Position numbers and translations under genes: made by a program | In this document: in pieces, positions 17,831 through 25,216 of the stretch | Position numbering within the stretch: position 1 is the first letter of the stretch | Layout: each line of letters begins with the position of its first letter | Origin: JAGNZR01 sp051659505 | Lineage (GTDB): Bacteria; Fusobacteriota; Fusobacteriia; Fusobacteriales; Fusobacteriaceae | Length of the DNA stretch: 64,000 nt | Reading direction: 5' to 3' | NCBI GenBank assembly: GCA_051659505.1 | Contig: JBOFOQ010000027.1 | Span: 62,001 to 126,000 of the forward strand | The notes under the pieces: generated by a model | What the model saw: the letters and a program-made list of their open reading frames with translations, nothing else | What the model was told of the DNA's origin: nothing | The model's database searches: none

Positions 17831-17911
17831 AGGGGTAGACCTCTAAAAAAACTAAGGAGGGGAGAAAAAGAAACTTTTTATTAAGTTAGCAAATGTCTTT
17901 TACAATTTACT

Positions 17912-18847
17912 CTAATTAAATTTATAAAGCATACTACTCTCAATATTATCATCACTTCCATAATATTTAATAAAAAATTCTTTAACAAGCTTTAGTTCAT
18001 TAGGAGGAAGATTTATAAATTGTATACCTGAGGATGTCCAGAATATACTATAAAATTCTTTTGAAATTGGAGGATTAGAATCCCAATACTGTATGAATTT
18101 CATAAATTCAATATGAGAGTATCTAACACCATTTTTTCTACATTTCCAGTAGATAGAATCATCTAAAGTGGGAATAAAATTTTCTATTTTTAAGACATCT
18201 TTTTTTAAAGATAAAAGTTGCCCTTTAGAAGAAACATTAAAACAATGGCAGTTATTAATTTCAATAAAGGAATTTTGATTTTCAGAATATTCAAAATGCA
18301 AATGCCCACTAAAACAGAACTTTACTTGATTTTCTTCAATATATTTTCGAAGTTCCATAGAGCCAATATCCACTCTAGAATCAGTAACATAACTAAAATC
18401 TTTGTGACTAGGAGGACAATGAGAAATTATTATATGTGGAACCTCTAAAGGTATCATAACTTTTTTCTCTTCTAAGTGATTAGAGAAATAATTAGTCCAT
18501 CTCTCTTGTACAAAGGGAGAGTATCCAGTAACAAAAAACTTTATATTATTCCAAATAAATTCATCTTTAATTTTAAAATTAATTTTTGGATATTGTAAAC
18601 GGTAATATTCAATATCTTTAGTAACAGAAACATCATGATTACCTAATACCCAAATAATTTCATTTATATTTTTATCATCCATTAATCCTTCTAAAAAACT
18701 ACAAGCAAATCTTGCCTCTTGGTCATCTCCAAAAGAGAGTAAATCTCCTGCAATAACAAGTAACTCTAAATTATTAGGGATAATTTCTTGGTAATATGAA
18801 AACTGCATATGGACATCACTTATTACAAAAATCAGTTTATTTTTCAT
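17912..18847 (-). CDS. Calcineurin-like metallophosphoesterase
   Basis: 311 residues with the complete metallophosphoesterase signature: D11-V-H13 in ISDVHMQ, GDLL (Asp35), LGNHD (about 69-72), ISHCPPS and FSGHLHFEYS. The two-metal site therefore looks intact; substrate is not evident. The C-terminal third is extra and unrecognised. It is convergent to hsdR and divergent from the nucleotidyltransferase gene. It may belong to the accessory region, since it sits between restriction genes and an orphan MNT gene, but nothing proves a defence role. Confidence 0.85.
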   Translation of the reverse strand: MKNKLIFVISDVHMQFSYYQEIIPNNLELLVIAGDLLSFGDDQEARFACSFLEGLMDDKNINEIIWVLGNHDVSVTKDIEYYRLQYPKINFKIKDEFIWNNIKFFVTGYSPFVQERWTNYFSNHLEEKKVMIPLEVPHIIISHCPPSHKDFSYVTDSRVDIGSMELRKYIEENQVKFCFSGHLHFEYSENQNSFIEINNCHCFNVSSKGQLLSLKKDVLKIENFIPTLDDSIYWKCRKNGVRYSHIEFMKFIQYWDSNPPISKEFYSIFWTSSGIQFINLPPNELKLVKEFFIKYYGSDDNIESSMLYKFN

Positions 18848-18923
18848 TTAATTTCCTCCAAAAATAAGATATAAAGTTTTTTATTATTATATCATATAAA
18901 TAGAGGGGGAAATAAAAAAAGTA

Positions 18924-18932
18924 TGCTATAAT
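18924..18932 (+). promoter_or_regulatory. Extended -10 promoter upstream of the MNT gene
   Basis: TGCTATAAT gives an extended -10 with a consensus TATAAT at 18927-18932. No convincing -35 is seen at the right distance. A roughly 105-nt leader follows before ATG 19044. Confidence 0.5.
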
Positions 18933-19043
18933 TAGAGTATAACAAGGGAAATAATTTTTAATTAAGTAAGAAAGATTTACATCCATAAATTGTAATTTTA
19001 CTAATATTGTCCTGATAATTTAATTATTAAAGGAGGAAAAACA

Positions 19044-19325
19044 ATGACACTAGAGAGATTTAAATTTGCTTTAAAAAATCAAAATATTTTTGAAAGGTAT
19101 AAAATAGAAAGAATAGGAATATTTGGTTCAATTGCTAGAGGCGAAGACGGAAATGATATTGATATTCTTGTAGAAGATAGTGATTATAAAAAATGGATAC
19201 AATTAAAAAAGGAATTAGAACCTTTAATAAAAGTTACTTTAGATATTATGATAGAAAAGTATGCAAATCCAATTGTTCTTATGAGGGCTAAAAAGGAGAT
19301 AGTTTATGTTACAAAGCATAACTAA
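19044..19325 (+). CDS. MNT-domain nucleotidyltransferase (MntA-like antitoxin family)
   Basis: 93-residue minimal nucleotidyltransferase with GIFGSIARGEDGNDIDILVE (about residues 26-45), which keeps the GSxxRG and DxD metal-binding pattern, and a third Asp in VTLDIMIE. Members usually act as the antitoxin of HEPN/MNT pairs, adenylylating a HEPN RNase encoded next door. No HEPN gene is adjacent: the next gene overlaps its 3' end by 20 nt and is a hydrolase. Strong AGGAGG before ATG. It is either an orphan or has a different partner. Confidence 0.85.
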   Translation: MTLERFKFALKNQNIFERYKIERIGIFGSIARGEDGNDIDILVEDSDYKKWIQLKKELEPLIKVTLDIMIEKYANPIVLMRAKKEIVYVTKHN

Positions 19326-20796
19326 TAATTTAGTAAAAACAATAATAAAATTATTATTGCTTTTAAGTTTAATAATAGCATCAATAATAGTAGTTAGAGG
19401 ATATTTATTTGTTAATAATGAGTTGAAACTTGAAAGTTGGCATTTGGAAAGTTCACTAAAGGAGCCTAGCTATCAAGATTATAGTTCATTTGAAGAGTAT
19501 AAAAAAGCAGAGAAAATATTTTTAGATAATTCTTATAATTTAATAGAATTAAAAGAAAAAAAGCATTTTAATAGATACTATTATAGTAGTAGAAGTAGTC
19601 CTTATATTGAAAATAGAGAGGTTAATGACTTAGGAGAAAAAATACCAGCTGAGCTAAGAGGAATAAATGTTAATGAGAGTTTCAAACTGGTTCCCAAAGG
19701 AAAAATTCTAGGTGGTGTTTTGCTATTACACGGGTTAACAGACTCTCCTTACTCACAAAGAGATATAGCGAAGATATTTTTAGAAAAAGGGTATATTGTT
19801 TTATCTTTAAGATATCCCTATCATGGTACACAGCCAGGTGAAATGCTGAAAATTAAATATGAAGATTGGAAGAATGTTACAGAATATGGATTAAAATTAT
19901 TGAAAGATGAACTTAAAGAAATTGAAAAACCTGAAATAATTCTTTCTGGATATTCAACTGGAGGTCCTATTTCTTTGAATTATATTCTTGAGCAAGTAAA
20001 AAATAAAGGGGAACTTCCAAGTAAAGTATTTTGGTTTTCTCCTGCTATGGGAGTAACACCATATGCTAAAATAGGATTTTTAGATATAGCATTAAGTAAA
20101 ATACCTTATTTTGATAAATTTAAATGGCTAGAAATTGAGCCAGAATTTGATGGTGGAAAATATAATTCATTCACTAAAAATGCAGGAATAGAGGTGTCAA
20201 AATTAATCTCTAAAAATAATAAATTATTAAATAAATTAACCAAAGAAGAAAAAGAAAAACTGCCACCAATATATATTTATCAATCTTTGGTTGATGCCAC
20301 TGTAAATGATAGAAGTATTTATAAAGTTAATGAAATTATAGGTAATACTAAAGGAGAAATAATAATTTTTGATGTTAATAGAAAATTTAATGATTTTTTT
20401 ACGACTTCTATTCAAAACAAAACGATGATGAGCATAATTGAAGAATATTCGATAAAAACACCAGTGACTTTACTATCAAATATTGAAAAAAATGAAACAG
20501 ATGAAATTGAAATTTATAAATATAGTGATGGAAATATTACAAAAGAGCAACCGACTACTCCTATTATGTGGAAAGAGTTTTCTGTATCTTTAGCCCATAT
20601 TTCTTTACCTATTTCTCCAGATAACTATCATTATGGGAAAAATACTATTTTGGGTAATATTAATTTAAAGGGCGAAAAAGAAATTTTAACAGTATCTTAT
20701 GATGATATATCAAGGCTACGGTATAATCAATTTTTTGATTATTTAAAAGAAAATGTACGTAAGAATTTAAATTCTTCGTCAAATATAACTCAATAA
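19306..20796 (+). CDS. Membrane-anchored alpha/beta hydrolase (lysophospholipase-like)
   Basis: 496 residues. A hydrophobic anchor or uncleaved signal at about 14-36 precedes a predicted extracytoplasmic domain. The hydrolase core has LLLHGLTDSPYSQRDIA (oxyanion HG, about 142), the nucleophile elbow LSGYSTGGPISLNY (Ser about 226) and a late His in LAHISLP (about 430). It resembles serine lysophospholipases/esterases. GGAG lies 8 nt before ATG 19306, inside the end of the MNT gene, implying translational coupling. Closed by a terminator at 20849-20885. Substrate unknown. Confidence 0.8.
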   Translation: MLQSITNNLVKTIIKLLLLLSLIIASIIVVRGYLFVNNELKLESWHLESSLKEPSYQDYSSFEEYKKAEKIFLDNSYNLIELKEKKHFNRYYYSSRSSPYIENREVNDLGEKIPAELRGINVNESFKLVPKGKILGGVLLLHGLTDSPYSQRDIAKIFLEKGYIVLSLRYPYHGTQPGEMLKIKYEDWKNVTEYGLKLLKDELKEIEKPEIILSGYSTGGPISLNYILEQVKNKGELPSKVFWFSPAMGVTPYAKIGFLDIALSKIPYFDKFKWLEIEPEFDGGKYNSFTKNAGIEVSKLISKNNKLLNKLTKEEKEKLPPIYIYQSLVDATVNDRSIYKVNEIIGNTKGEIIIFDVNRKFNDFFTTSIQNKTMMSIIEEYSIKTPVTLLSNIEKNETDEIEIYKYSDGNITKEQPTTPIMWKEFSVSLAHISLPISPDNYHYGKNTILGNINLKGEKEILTVSYDDISRLRYNQFFDYLKENVRKNLNSSSNITQ

Positions 20797-20848
20797 AATG
20801 TGTACAATAAAAAAATGAATTAAAGTTTCCAATAAAAACTATAACTAA

Positions 20849-20885
20849 AAAGCCTATAATTGATTTTATAGGCTTTGTTTTATAA
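20849..20885 (+). terminator. Rho-independent terminator after the hydrolase
   Basis: AAAGCCTATAA (20849-20859) pairs with TTATAGGCTTT (20866-20876) around a 6-nt loop, followed by GTTTTAT. Confidence 0.85.
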
Positions 20886-20923
20886 AAAAAATTAATTTTA
20901 ATCCTTTAAAATAAGTAAAATGT

Positions 20924-20951
20924 TTGAATTTTTTCTTTTTTATGATATTAT
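20924..20951 (+). promoter_or_regulatory. Candidate promoter for the alkA-like operon
   Basis: TTGAAT at 20924-20929 and TATTAT at 20946-20951, 16 bp apart, about 100 nt before the glycosylase gene. In such AT-rich DNA this is suggestive only. Confidence 0.35.
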
Positions 20952-21050
20952 TAGATGTACTAACTCTAAAAAAAATAAAGAGTAAAATACAATGCAAAAA
21001 TTAAGTATAAATATGTAGCTAGATTTGAGAATAAAGCAGGGAGAAGTAAA

Positions 21051-21674
21051 ATGGATTTTTTTAAATATGGGGAAAAAGAAATAGCGTATCTAAAAGAAAA
21101 AGATGAAAAACTTTCTAAAATTATTGAAAAATATGGTGTGATAAAACGACCTATAACGCCAGATATTTTCCAAGCACTGATAGAAAGTGTAATCGGTCAA
21201 CAAATTTCGACAAAGGTTGCAAAAAAAATAATAGAAAAACTAAAAAATCTTTTAAACCATAAAATTACTTGTGAAAAAATATTAGAAATAGATATAGAAA
21301 AATTAAAAGAATGTGGTATGAGTGAGAGAAAAATTGGTTATATTTTTGGTATTGCAAAGGCAGGAAAAGAAAAAACTATAGACTTTGGAGCTCTTAGTAA
21401 TTTATCCAATGAAGAAATAATTTCAAAATTAACTACTTTAAATGGTGTAGGAGTTTGGACTGTTGAAATGCTACTTATATTTTCATTAAATAGAATGAAT
21501 ATACTAAGTTTCGGTGATTTAGCTATTCGACGTGGAATTTTAAAAACTTATGAAATTGAAGCTATTTCAAAACAAGAATTAAAAGAATTAAAGGATAGAT
21601 ATTCCCCTTATGAGAGTGTTGCTTCTCTATATTTATGGGAAGAATCAAAATCTCTAAATAAAATAAAAAAATAA
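21051..21674 (+). CDS. DNA-3-methyladenine glycosylase II family (AlkA-like)
   Basis: Base-excision repair glycosylase of the HhH-GPD superfamily, 207 residues. The helix-hairpin-helix LTTLNGVGVWTVEMLLIFSL (about 131-150) is followed by the catalytic Asp in LSFGDLAIRRG (about 157). VIGQQISTKVAKKI is the usual N-terminal helix motif. No C-terminal Fe-S cysteines, which argues for the AlkA rather than the endonuclease III branch. Shorter than E. coli AlkA because the N-terminal TBP-like domain is lacking. First gene of a run with plsY and gpsA. Confidence 0.88.
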   Translation: MDFFKYGEKEIAYLKEKDEKLSKIIEKYGVIKRPITPDIFQALIESVIGQQISTKVAKKIIEKLKNLLNHKITCEKILEIDIEKLKECGMSERKIGYIFGIAKAGKEKTIDFGALSNLSNEEIISKLTTLNGVGVWTVEMLLIFSLNRMNILSFGDLAIRRGILKTYEIEAISKQELKELKDRYSPYESVASLYLWEESKSLNKIKK

Positions 21675-21698
21675 GAAAACAAAAAAGGAAGGTGATTT

Positions 21699-22310
21699 AT
21701 GATTTATTTTTTAATTTCTGTAGCCATAACATATATATTAGGCTCTCTTCCTAGCGGAGTTTGGATAGGGAAAGCTCTTAGAAATATTGATATAAGAGAT
21801 TACGGAAGTAAAAACTCAGGTGCAACAAATGCTTATAGAGTTTTAGGGACAAAATACGGACTACTTGTTTTATTAGCTGATGTAGTAAAAGGTTATCTTC
21901 CTTTGCTATTAGCAGAAAAAATATTTAATGTACAAGGTAATTATTTAATAATACTAGGATTAATTGCAATTTTAGGACATTCACTATCTATTTTTTTAAA
22001 ATTCAAAGGTGGAAAAGGAGTTGCAACTAGTTTAGGAGTTTTTTTATTTTTATTTCCTAATGGTATTTTAATAGTTTTAAGTATATTTATATGTATACTT
22101 TACTTTACACGTTATGTATCTCTCGCTTCAATAATAAGTGCTGGATGTTTACCACTTTTAGCTTTACTACTACCTATGAATGCAGGGATTAGCAGACTTT
22201 TTCTTTTTATATTAACAGCAATCGTGGCTATATTTGTTATATATAAGCATAAAGAAAATATAAATAGATTACTAAAAGGTACGGAAAGTAAATTTAAAGC
22301 AAAAAATTAG
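21699..22310 (+). CDS. plsY: Glycerol-3-phosphate acyltransferase PlsY
   Basis: Integral membrane enzyme that moves an acyl group from acyl-phosphate to glycerol-3-phosphate, the first step of phospholipid synthesis. Family motifs GSLPSGVWIGK, GSKNSGATNAYRVLG and KGGKGVATSLGV are present and several membrane segments span the 203 residues. AGGAAGGTGAT precedes ATG 21699. It is 10 nt upstream of gpsA, which supplies its substrate, a common pairing. Confidence 0.97.
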   Translation: MIYFLISVAITYILGSLPSGVWIGKALRNIDIRDYGSKNSGATNAYRVLGTKYGLLVLLADVVKGYLPLLLAEKIFNVQGNYLIILGLIAILGHSLSIFLKFKGGKGVATSLGVFLFLFPNGILIVLSIFICILYFTRYVSLASIISAGCLPLLALLLPMNAGISRLFLFILTAIVAIFVIYKHKENINRLLKGTESKFKAKN

Positions 22311-22320
22311 GAGAAATTAA

Positions 22321-23319
22321 ATGGAAAAAATTGTAGTAATAGGCTCTGGTAGTTGGGGGACAGCTTTAGGATTAATTCTAGCTAAGAATGGCTATGAAAT
22401 AACTCTTTGGGAATATAATAGTGAAAGAGCAAAGGAATTAGAAAAGAATAGAGAAAATATAAAATATTTAAAAGGACATAAGTTTCCAAAAAATATAAAA
22501 ATTGAACATGAAACAAAAGATTTATTAAAAAATGCAAGAACTGTAATATTTGCAATACCTTCTCAATCACTAAGAGGAGTAGTTGCTAAATTTTCAGAAC
22601 AAATAACTGAAAAAATGTTAATAGTTAATACAGGAAAAGGTATTGAAATTTCCACAGGTAACAGACTGTCAGAAGTTATAAAAGAAGAAATATTAGGAAA
22701 GTTTCATAAAAACATAGTAGTTTTATCAGGTCCAACTCATGCAGAAGAAGTAGCATTAGGAGTTCCAACAGCAATTGTTGCTTCTGGAAAAATAGAGTGT
22801 GCTAAAATTATTCAAGAACAATTTACAAATAAAAATTTTAGAGTATACGTAAGTGAAGATACTATTGGAGCAGAAATTGGAGCTGCAGTAAAAAATTGCT
22901 TGGCAATAGGTGCAGGAATAGCTGATGGAATAGGATTTGGAGATAACACAAAAGCAGCACTTATAACTAGAGGATTAGCTGAAATGGTGAAGTATGGAAC
23001 TGTAATGGGAGCAAAAGAGAAAACTTTTTCTGGATTAACTGGAATAGGAGACTTAATAGTTACTTGTGCTAGTAAACATAGTAGAAATAGAAGTGTTGGA
23101 GAAAGACTTGGAAAAGGTGAAACCATGGAAAAAATTCTCTCAGAAATGATAATGGTAGCAGAAGGAGTTCCCACAGTTAAAGCAGTATATAATAGTGCAA
23201 TTAAATTAAAAATTGAAATGCCTATTGTAGAGGGAATATATAAAATTATTTACGAAGGAATGAATGCTAAAGACGTAGTTTCTGAGCTCATGACACGGGA
23301 TTTAAAAGAAGAGTTTTAG
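22321..23319 (+). CDS. gpsA: NAD(P)-dependent glycerol-3-phosphate dehydrogenase
   Basis: Reduces dihydroxyacetone phosphate to sn-glycerol-3-phosphate for lipid synthesis. The Rossmann motif VIGSGSWGTALGLILAKNG (residues 6-24), SGPTHAEEV, the catalytic Lys in GAAVKNCLAIGAGIADG and NTKAALITRG are all present; 332 residues is standard. It follows plsY by 10 nt, so precursor synthesis and acylation are co-expressed. Confidence 0.97.
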   Translation: MEKIVVIGSGSWGTALGLILAKNGYEITLWEYNSERAKELEKNRENIKYLKGHKFPKNIKIEHETKDLLKNARTVIFAIPSQSLRGVVAKFSEQITEKMLIVNTGKGIEISTGNRLSEVIKEEILGKFHKNIVVLSGPTHAEEVALGVPTAIVASGKIECAKIIQEQFTNKNFRVYVSEDTIGAEIGAAVKNCLAIGAGIADGIGFGDNTKAALITRGLAEMVKYGTVMGAKEKTFSGLTGIGDLIVTCASKHSRNRSVGERLGKGETMEKILSEMIMVAEGVPTVKAVYNSAIKLKIEMPIVEGIYKIIYEGMNAKDVVSELMTRDLKEEF

Positions 23320-23399
23320 AGGAATAACTAAAAAAATAAAAAAAACAATTTAAATAATTAGAGAAAAATTCTGATTAGGTAAAAAATTGGAGGAAAAAA

Positions 23400-24530
23400 T
23401 TGGAAGTAAAAGTTAATAGAATAGAATTTTTAAAAAAAATAAAAATAGTAGAAAAAGCTATTTCTGACAATAAAATAAAACCAATTATTTCTTGTGTATA
23501 CATTGAGACAGAAAAAGAGGGCTTAAAATTTTATGGAACAAATTTAGAAATAACTATTATAACAACAATGGAATCTGAAATAAAAGAAACTGGAAAAATG
23601 GTTTTTCAATATCAAATCGTTGAAGAATATTTGAAAGAATTAAAAGATACTTTTGTTGTACTAAAGGTTACAGATACGACTTTAACGATTGAAACTGAAG
23701 ATTCTTCAACAGAATTCTCTTTAATGGAAGCTGAAGAATTCCCTAAAAGCTATTTAAGTAGTGAAATTAACAATGGAAATATTATATTTGAAATGAAAAG
23801 TTCAGAATTAATTGAAGCTTATGAAAAAACAAAATTTTCTGCCTCTCAAAGCACTGACGATATGAGAATTAATTGTATAAGAATGGAAGCAGAGAATAAA
23901 CTTATTAAGTTTGTAGGAACTGATACATACAGATTAGTATATTTAGAAAAGGAAGTAGAAACAGACGAAACTTTCTCTATAAGTTTACCGCTAAATAGTG
24001 TAGATGCAATTACGAAACTTTTTAGAAGTTTGGACAGTTCAAATGTAGTTATATCTATTGGAAATAAAAATATTAAATTTGAAATAGATGGGACACTGGT
24101 AATAAGTAGAATAATTGATATGCCTTTTCCTGATTACGAAGCTATTTTAAAGAATTTAAACTATAATAAAAAGTTGAAAATTATTGGTCAAGAATTTATG
24201 AATATGTTAAAAAGAGTTATTATTTTTGTACGAAATAATAATGATTCAAAATTTGGAGCTATATTTGAAGTGAAAGATAGGAAAATAACAATAAGTGGAG
24301 CTAATGAAATTGCAAAAATAAATGAAGAGGCTAATGTTGATTATGACGGTGGAACTCTAAAAATAGCTTTAAATACAAAATTTTTAATTGAATTTTTACA
24401 AAATTTAGATATGTTAGAAACAATTAATCTTGAATTTGTAGACTCTAATGGTTCTGTAAAAATAACTCAAGAAGATAAATTAAATTATCTTTACATCGTT
24501 ATGCCCTTAGCATTACGAGAAGTTCAGTAG
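23400..24530 (+). CDS. dnaN: DNA polymerase III beta subunit (sliding clamp)
   Basis: Ring-shaped processivity factor. 376 residues with the three-domain clamp layout: an N-terminal domain (KVNRIEFLKKIKIVEKAI, PIISCVYIE), a middle domain with KFSASQSTDDMRINCIRME and VGTDTYRLVYLE, and a C-terminal domain ending in YLYIVMPLALRE, equivalent to the YLIMPMRL end of other clamps. TTG start, 6 nt after GGAGG. It is not beside dnaA or recF in this window, which is unusual for dnaN, although dnaX and dnaB lie 7-10 kb downstream. Confidence 0.93.
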   Translation: MEVKVNRIEFLKKIKIVEKAISDNKIKPIISCVYIETEKEGLKFYGTNLEITIITTMESEIKETGKMVFQYQIVEEYLKELKDTFVVLKVTDTTLTIETEDSSTEFSLMEAEEFPKSYLSSEINNGNIIFEMKSSELIEAYEKTKFSASQSTDDMRINCIRMEAENKLIKFVGTDTYRLVYLEKEVETDETFSISLPLNSVDAITKLFRSLDSSNVVISIGNKNIKFEIDGTLVISRIIDMPFPDYEAILKNLNYNKKLKIIGQEFMNMLKRVIIFVRNNNDSKFGAIFEVKDRKITISGANEIAKINEEANVDYDGGTLKIALNTKFLIEFLQNLDMLETINLEFVDSNGSVKITQEDKLNYLYIVMPLALREVQ

Positions 24531-24552
24531 AATAAGAAAAAAAATAAAAAAA

Positions 24553-24600
24553 AATAAAATCATAATATTTAGAGTAAATCTAATATTCTGATTTTATTTT
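24553..24600 (+). terminator. Terminator after dnaN
   Basis: An imperfect inverted repeat pairs AATAAAATCATAATATT with AATATTCTGATTTTATT, AT-rich but long, followed by TTATT. The structure is symmetrical so it may work in either direction. Confidence 0.65.
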
Positions 24601-24640
24601 ATTATAAAAAATTATAAATAGTATATAAAAAAAAAAAAAC

Positions 24641-24650
24641 ATGGTATAAT
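24641..24650 (+). promoter_or_regulatory. Extended -10 promoter for the DUF116-TPR-TonB operon
   Basis: ATGGTATAAT contains TATAAT at 24645-24650 with the TGn extension. No clear -35; an A-run lies upstream. It is 33 nt before the chosen start at 24683. Confidence 0.55.
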
Positions 24651-24682
24651 ATGAGCAATAAAAGAGCATGAGAGGTAAAACA

Positions 24683-25216
24683 ATGTTCGTAAGAAAAACT
24701 GTTAAATTGCTATATACTTTAAATTATTTACTCTACATAATATCCAACCGTTATTTTCCTAATAATTTAACTTTAGTATCTAAATTCCTAAATTGGAACA
24801 ATAAAAGAGTGAAGAGATATATAGTAGCAAATAAAATAGAAAGAGTGTTTCTTCTATTACCTCACTGTGTGCAAAATTCTCAGTGTAAAATAAGGGTTAC
24901 TGGTGAAATTAATAACTGTGTAGAATGTGGTAAATGTAAAATAGGAGATTTAAAAAAAATAAGCGATAAATATTGTGGCTTAGATATAAGAATAGTAACT
25001 GGAGGTACTTTAGCAAGAACTTATATAAAAGAATTAAAACCACAACTAATAGTGGCAATAGCTTGTAAAAGAGACTTAATATCTGGAATATATGATTCTT
25101 TCCCATTTTATGTATATGGAATTTTAAATAAAATAATAGACAAAGAGTGCGTTGGGACAGATTTTTCATTGGAAAAAATAGAAGAAATTATAAGATTTAT
25201 AAAGGAGGAGAAATGA
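24683..25216 (+). CDS. DUF116 family protein with cysteine cluster
   Basis: 177 residues. The Cys-rich core LPHCVQNSQCKIRV...NNCVECGKCKIGDLKKI followed by VTGGTLARTYIKELKPQLIVAIACKRDL is the DUF116 pattern, which suggests a bound metal or Fe-S cluster. Function is unknown. I prefer ATG 24683, which has AGAGGT 7 nt upstream, over an in-frame ATG at 24668. Its stop overlaps the next start by 4 nt (ATGA), so it is translationally coupled to the TPR protein. Confidence 0.8.
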   Translation: MFVRKTVKLLYTLNYLLYIISNRYFPNNLTLVSKFLNWNNKRVKRYIVANKIERVFLLLPHCVQNSQCKIRVTGEINNCVECGKCKIGDLKKISDKYCGLDIRIVTGGTLARTYIKELKPQLIVAIACKRDLISGIYDSFPFYVYGILNKIIDKECVGTDFSLEKIEEIIRFIKEEK

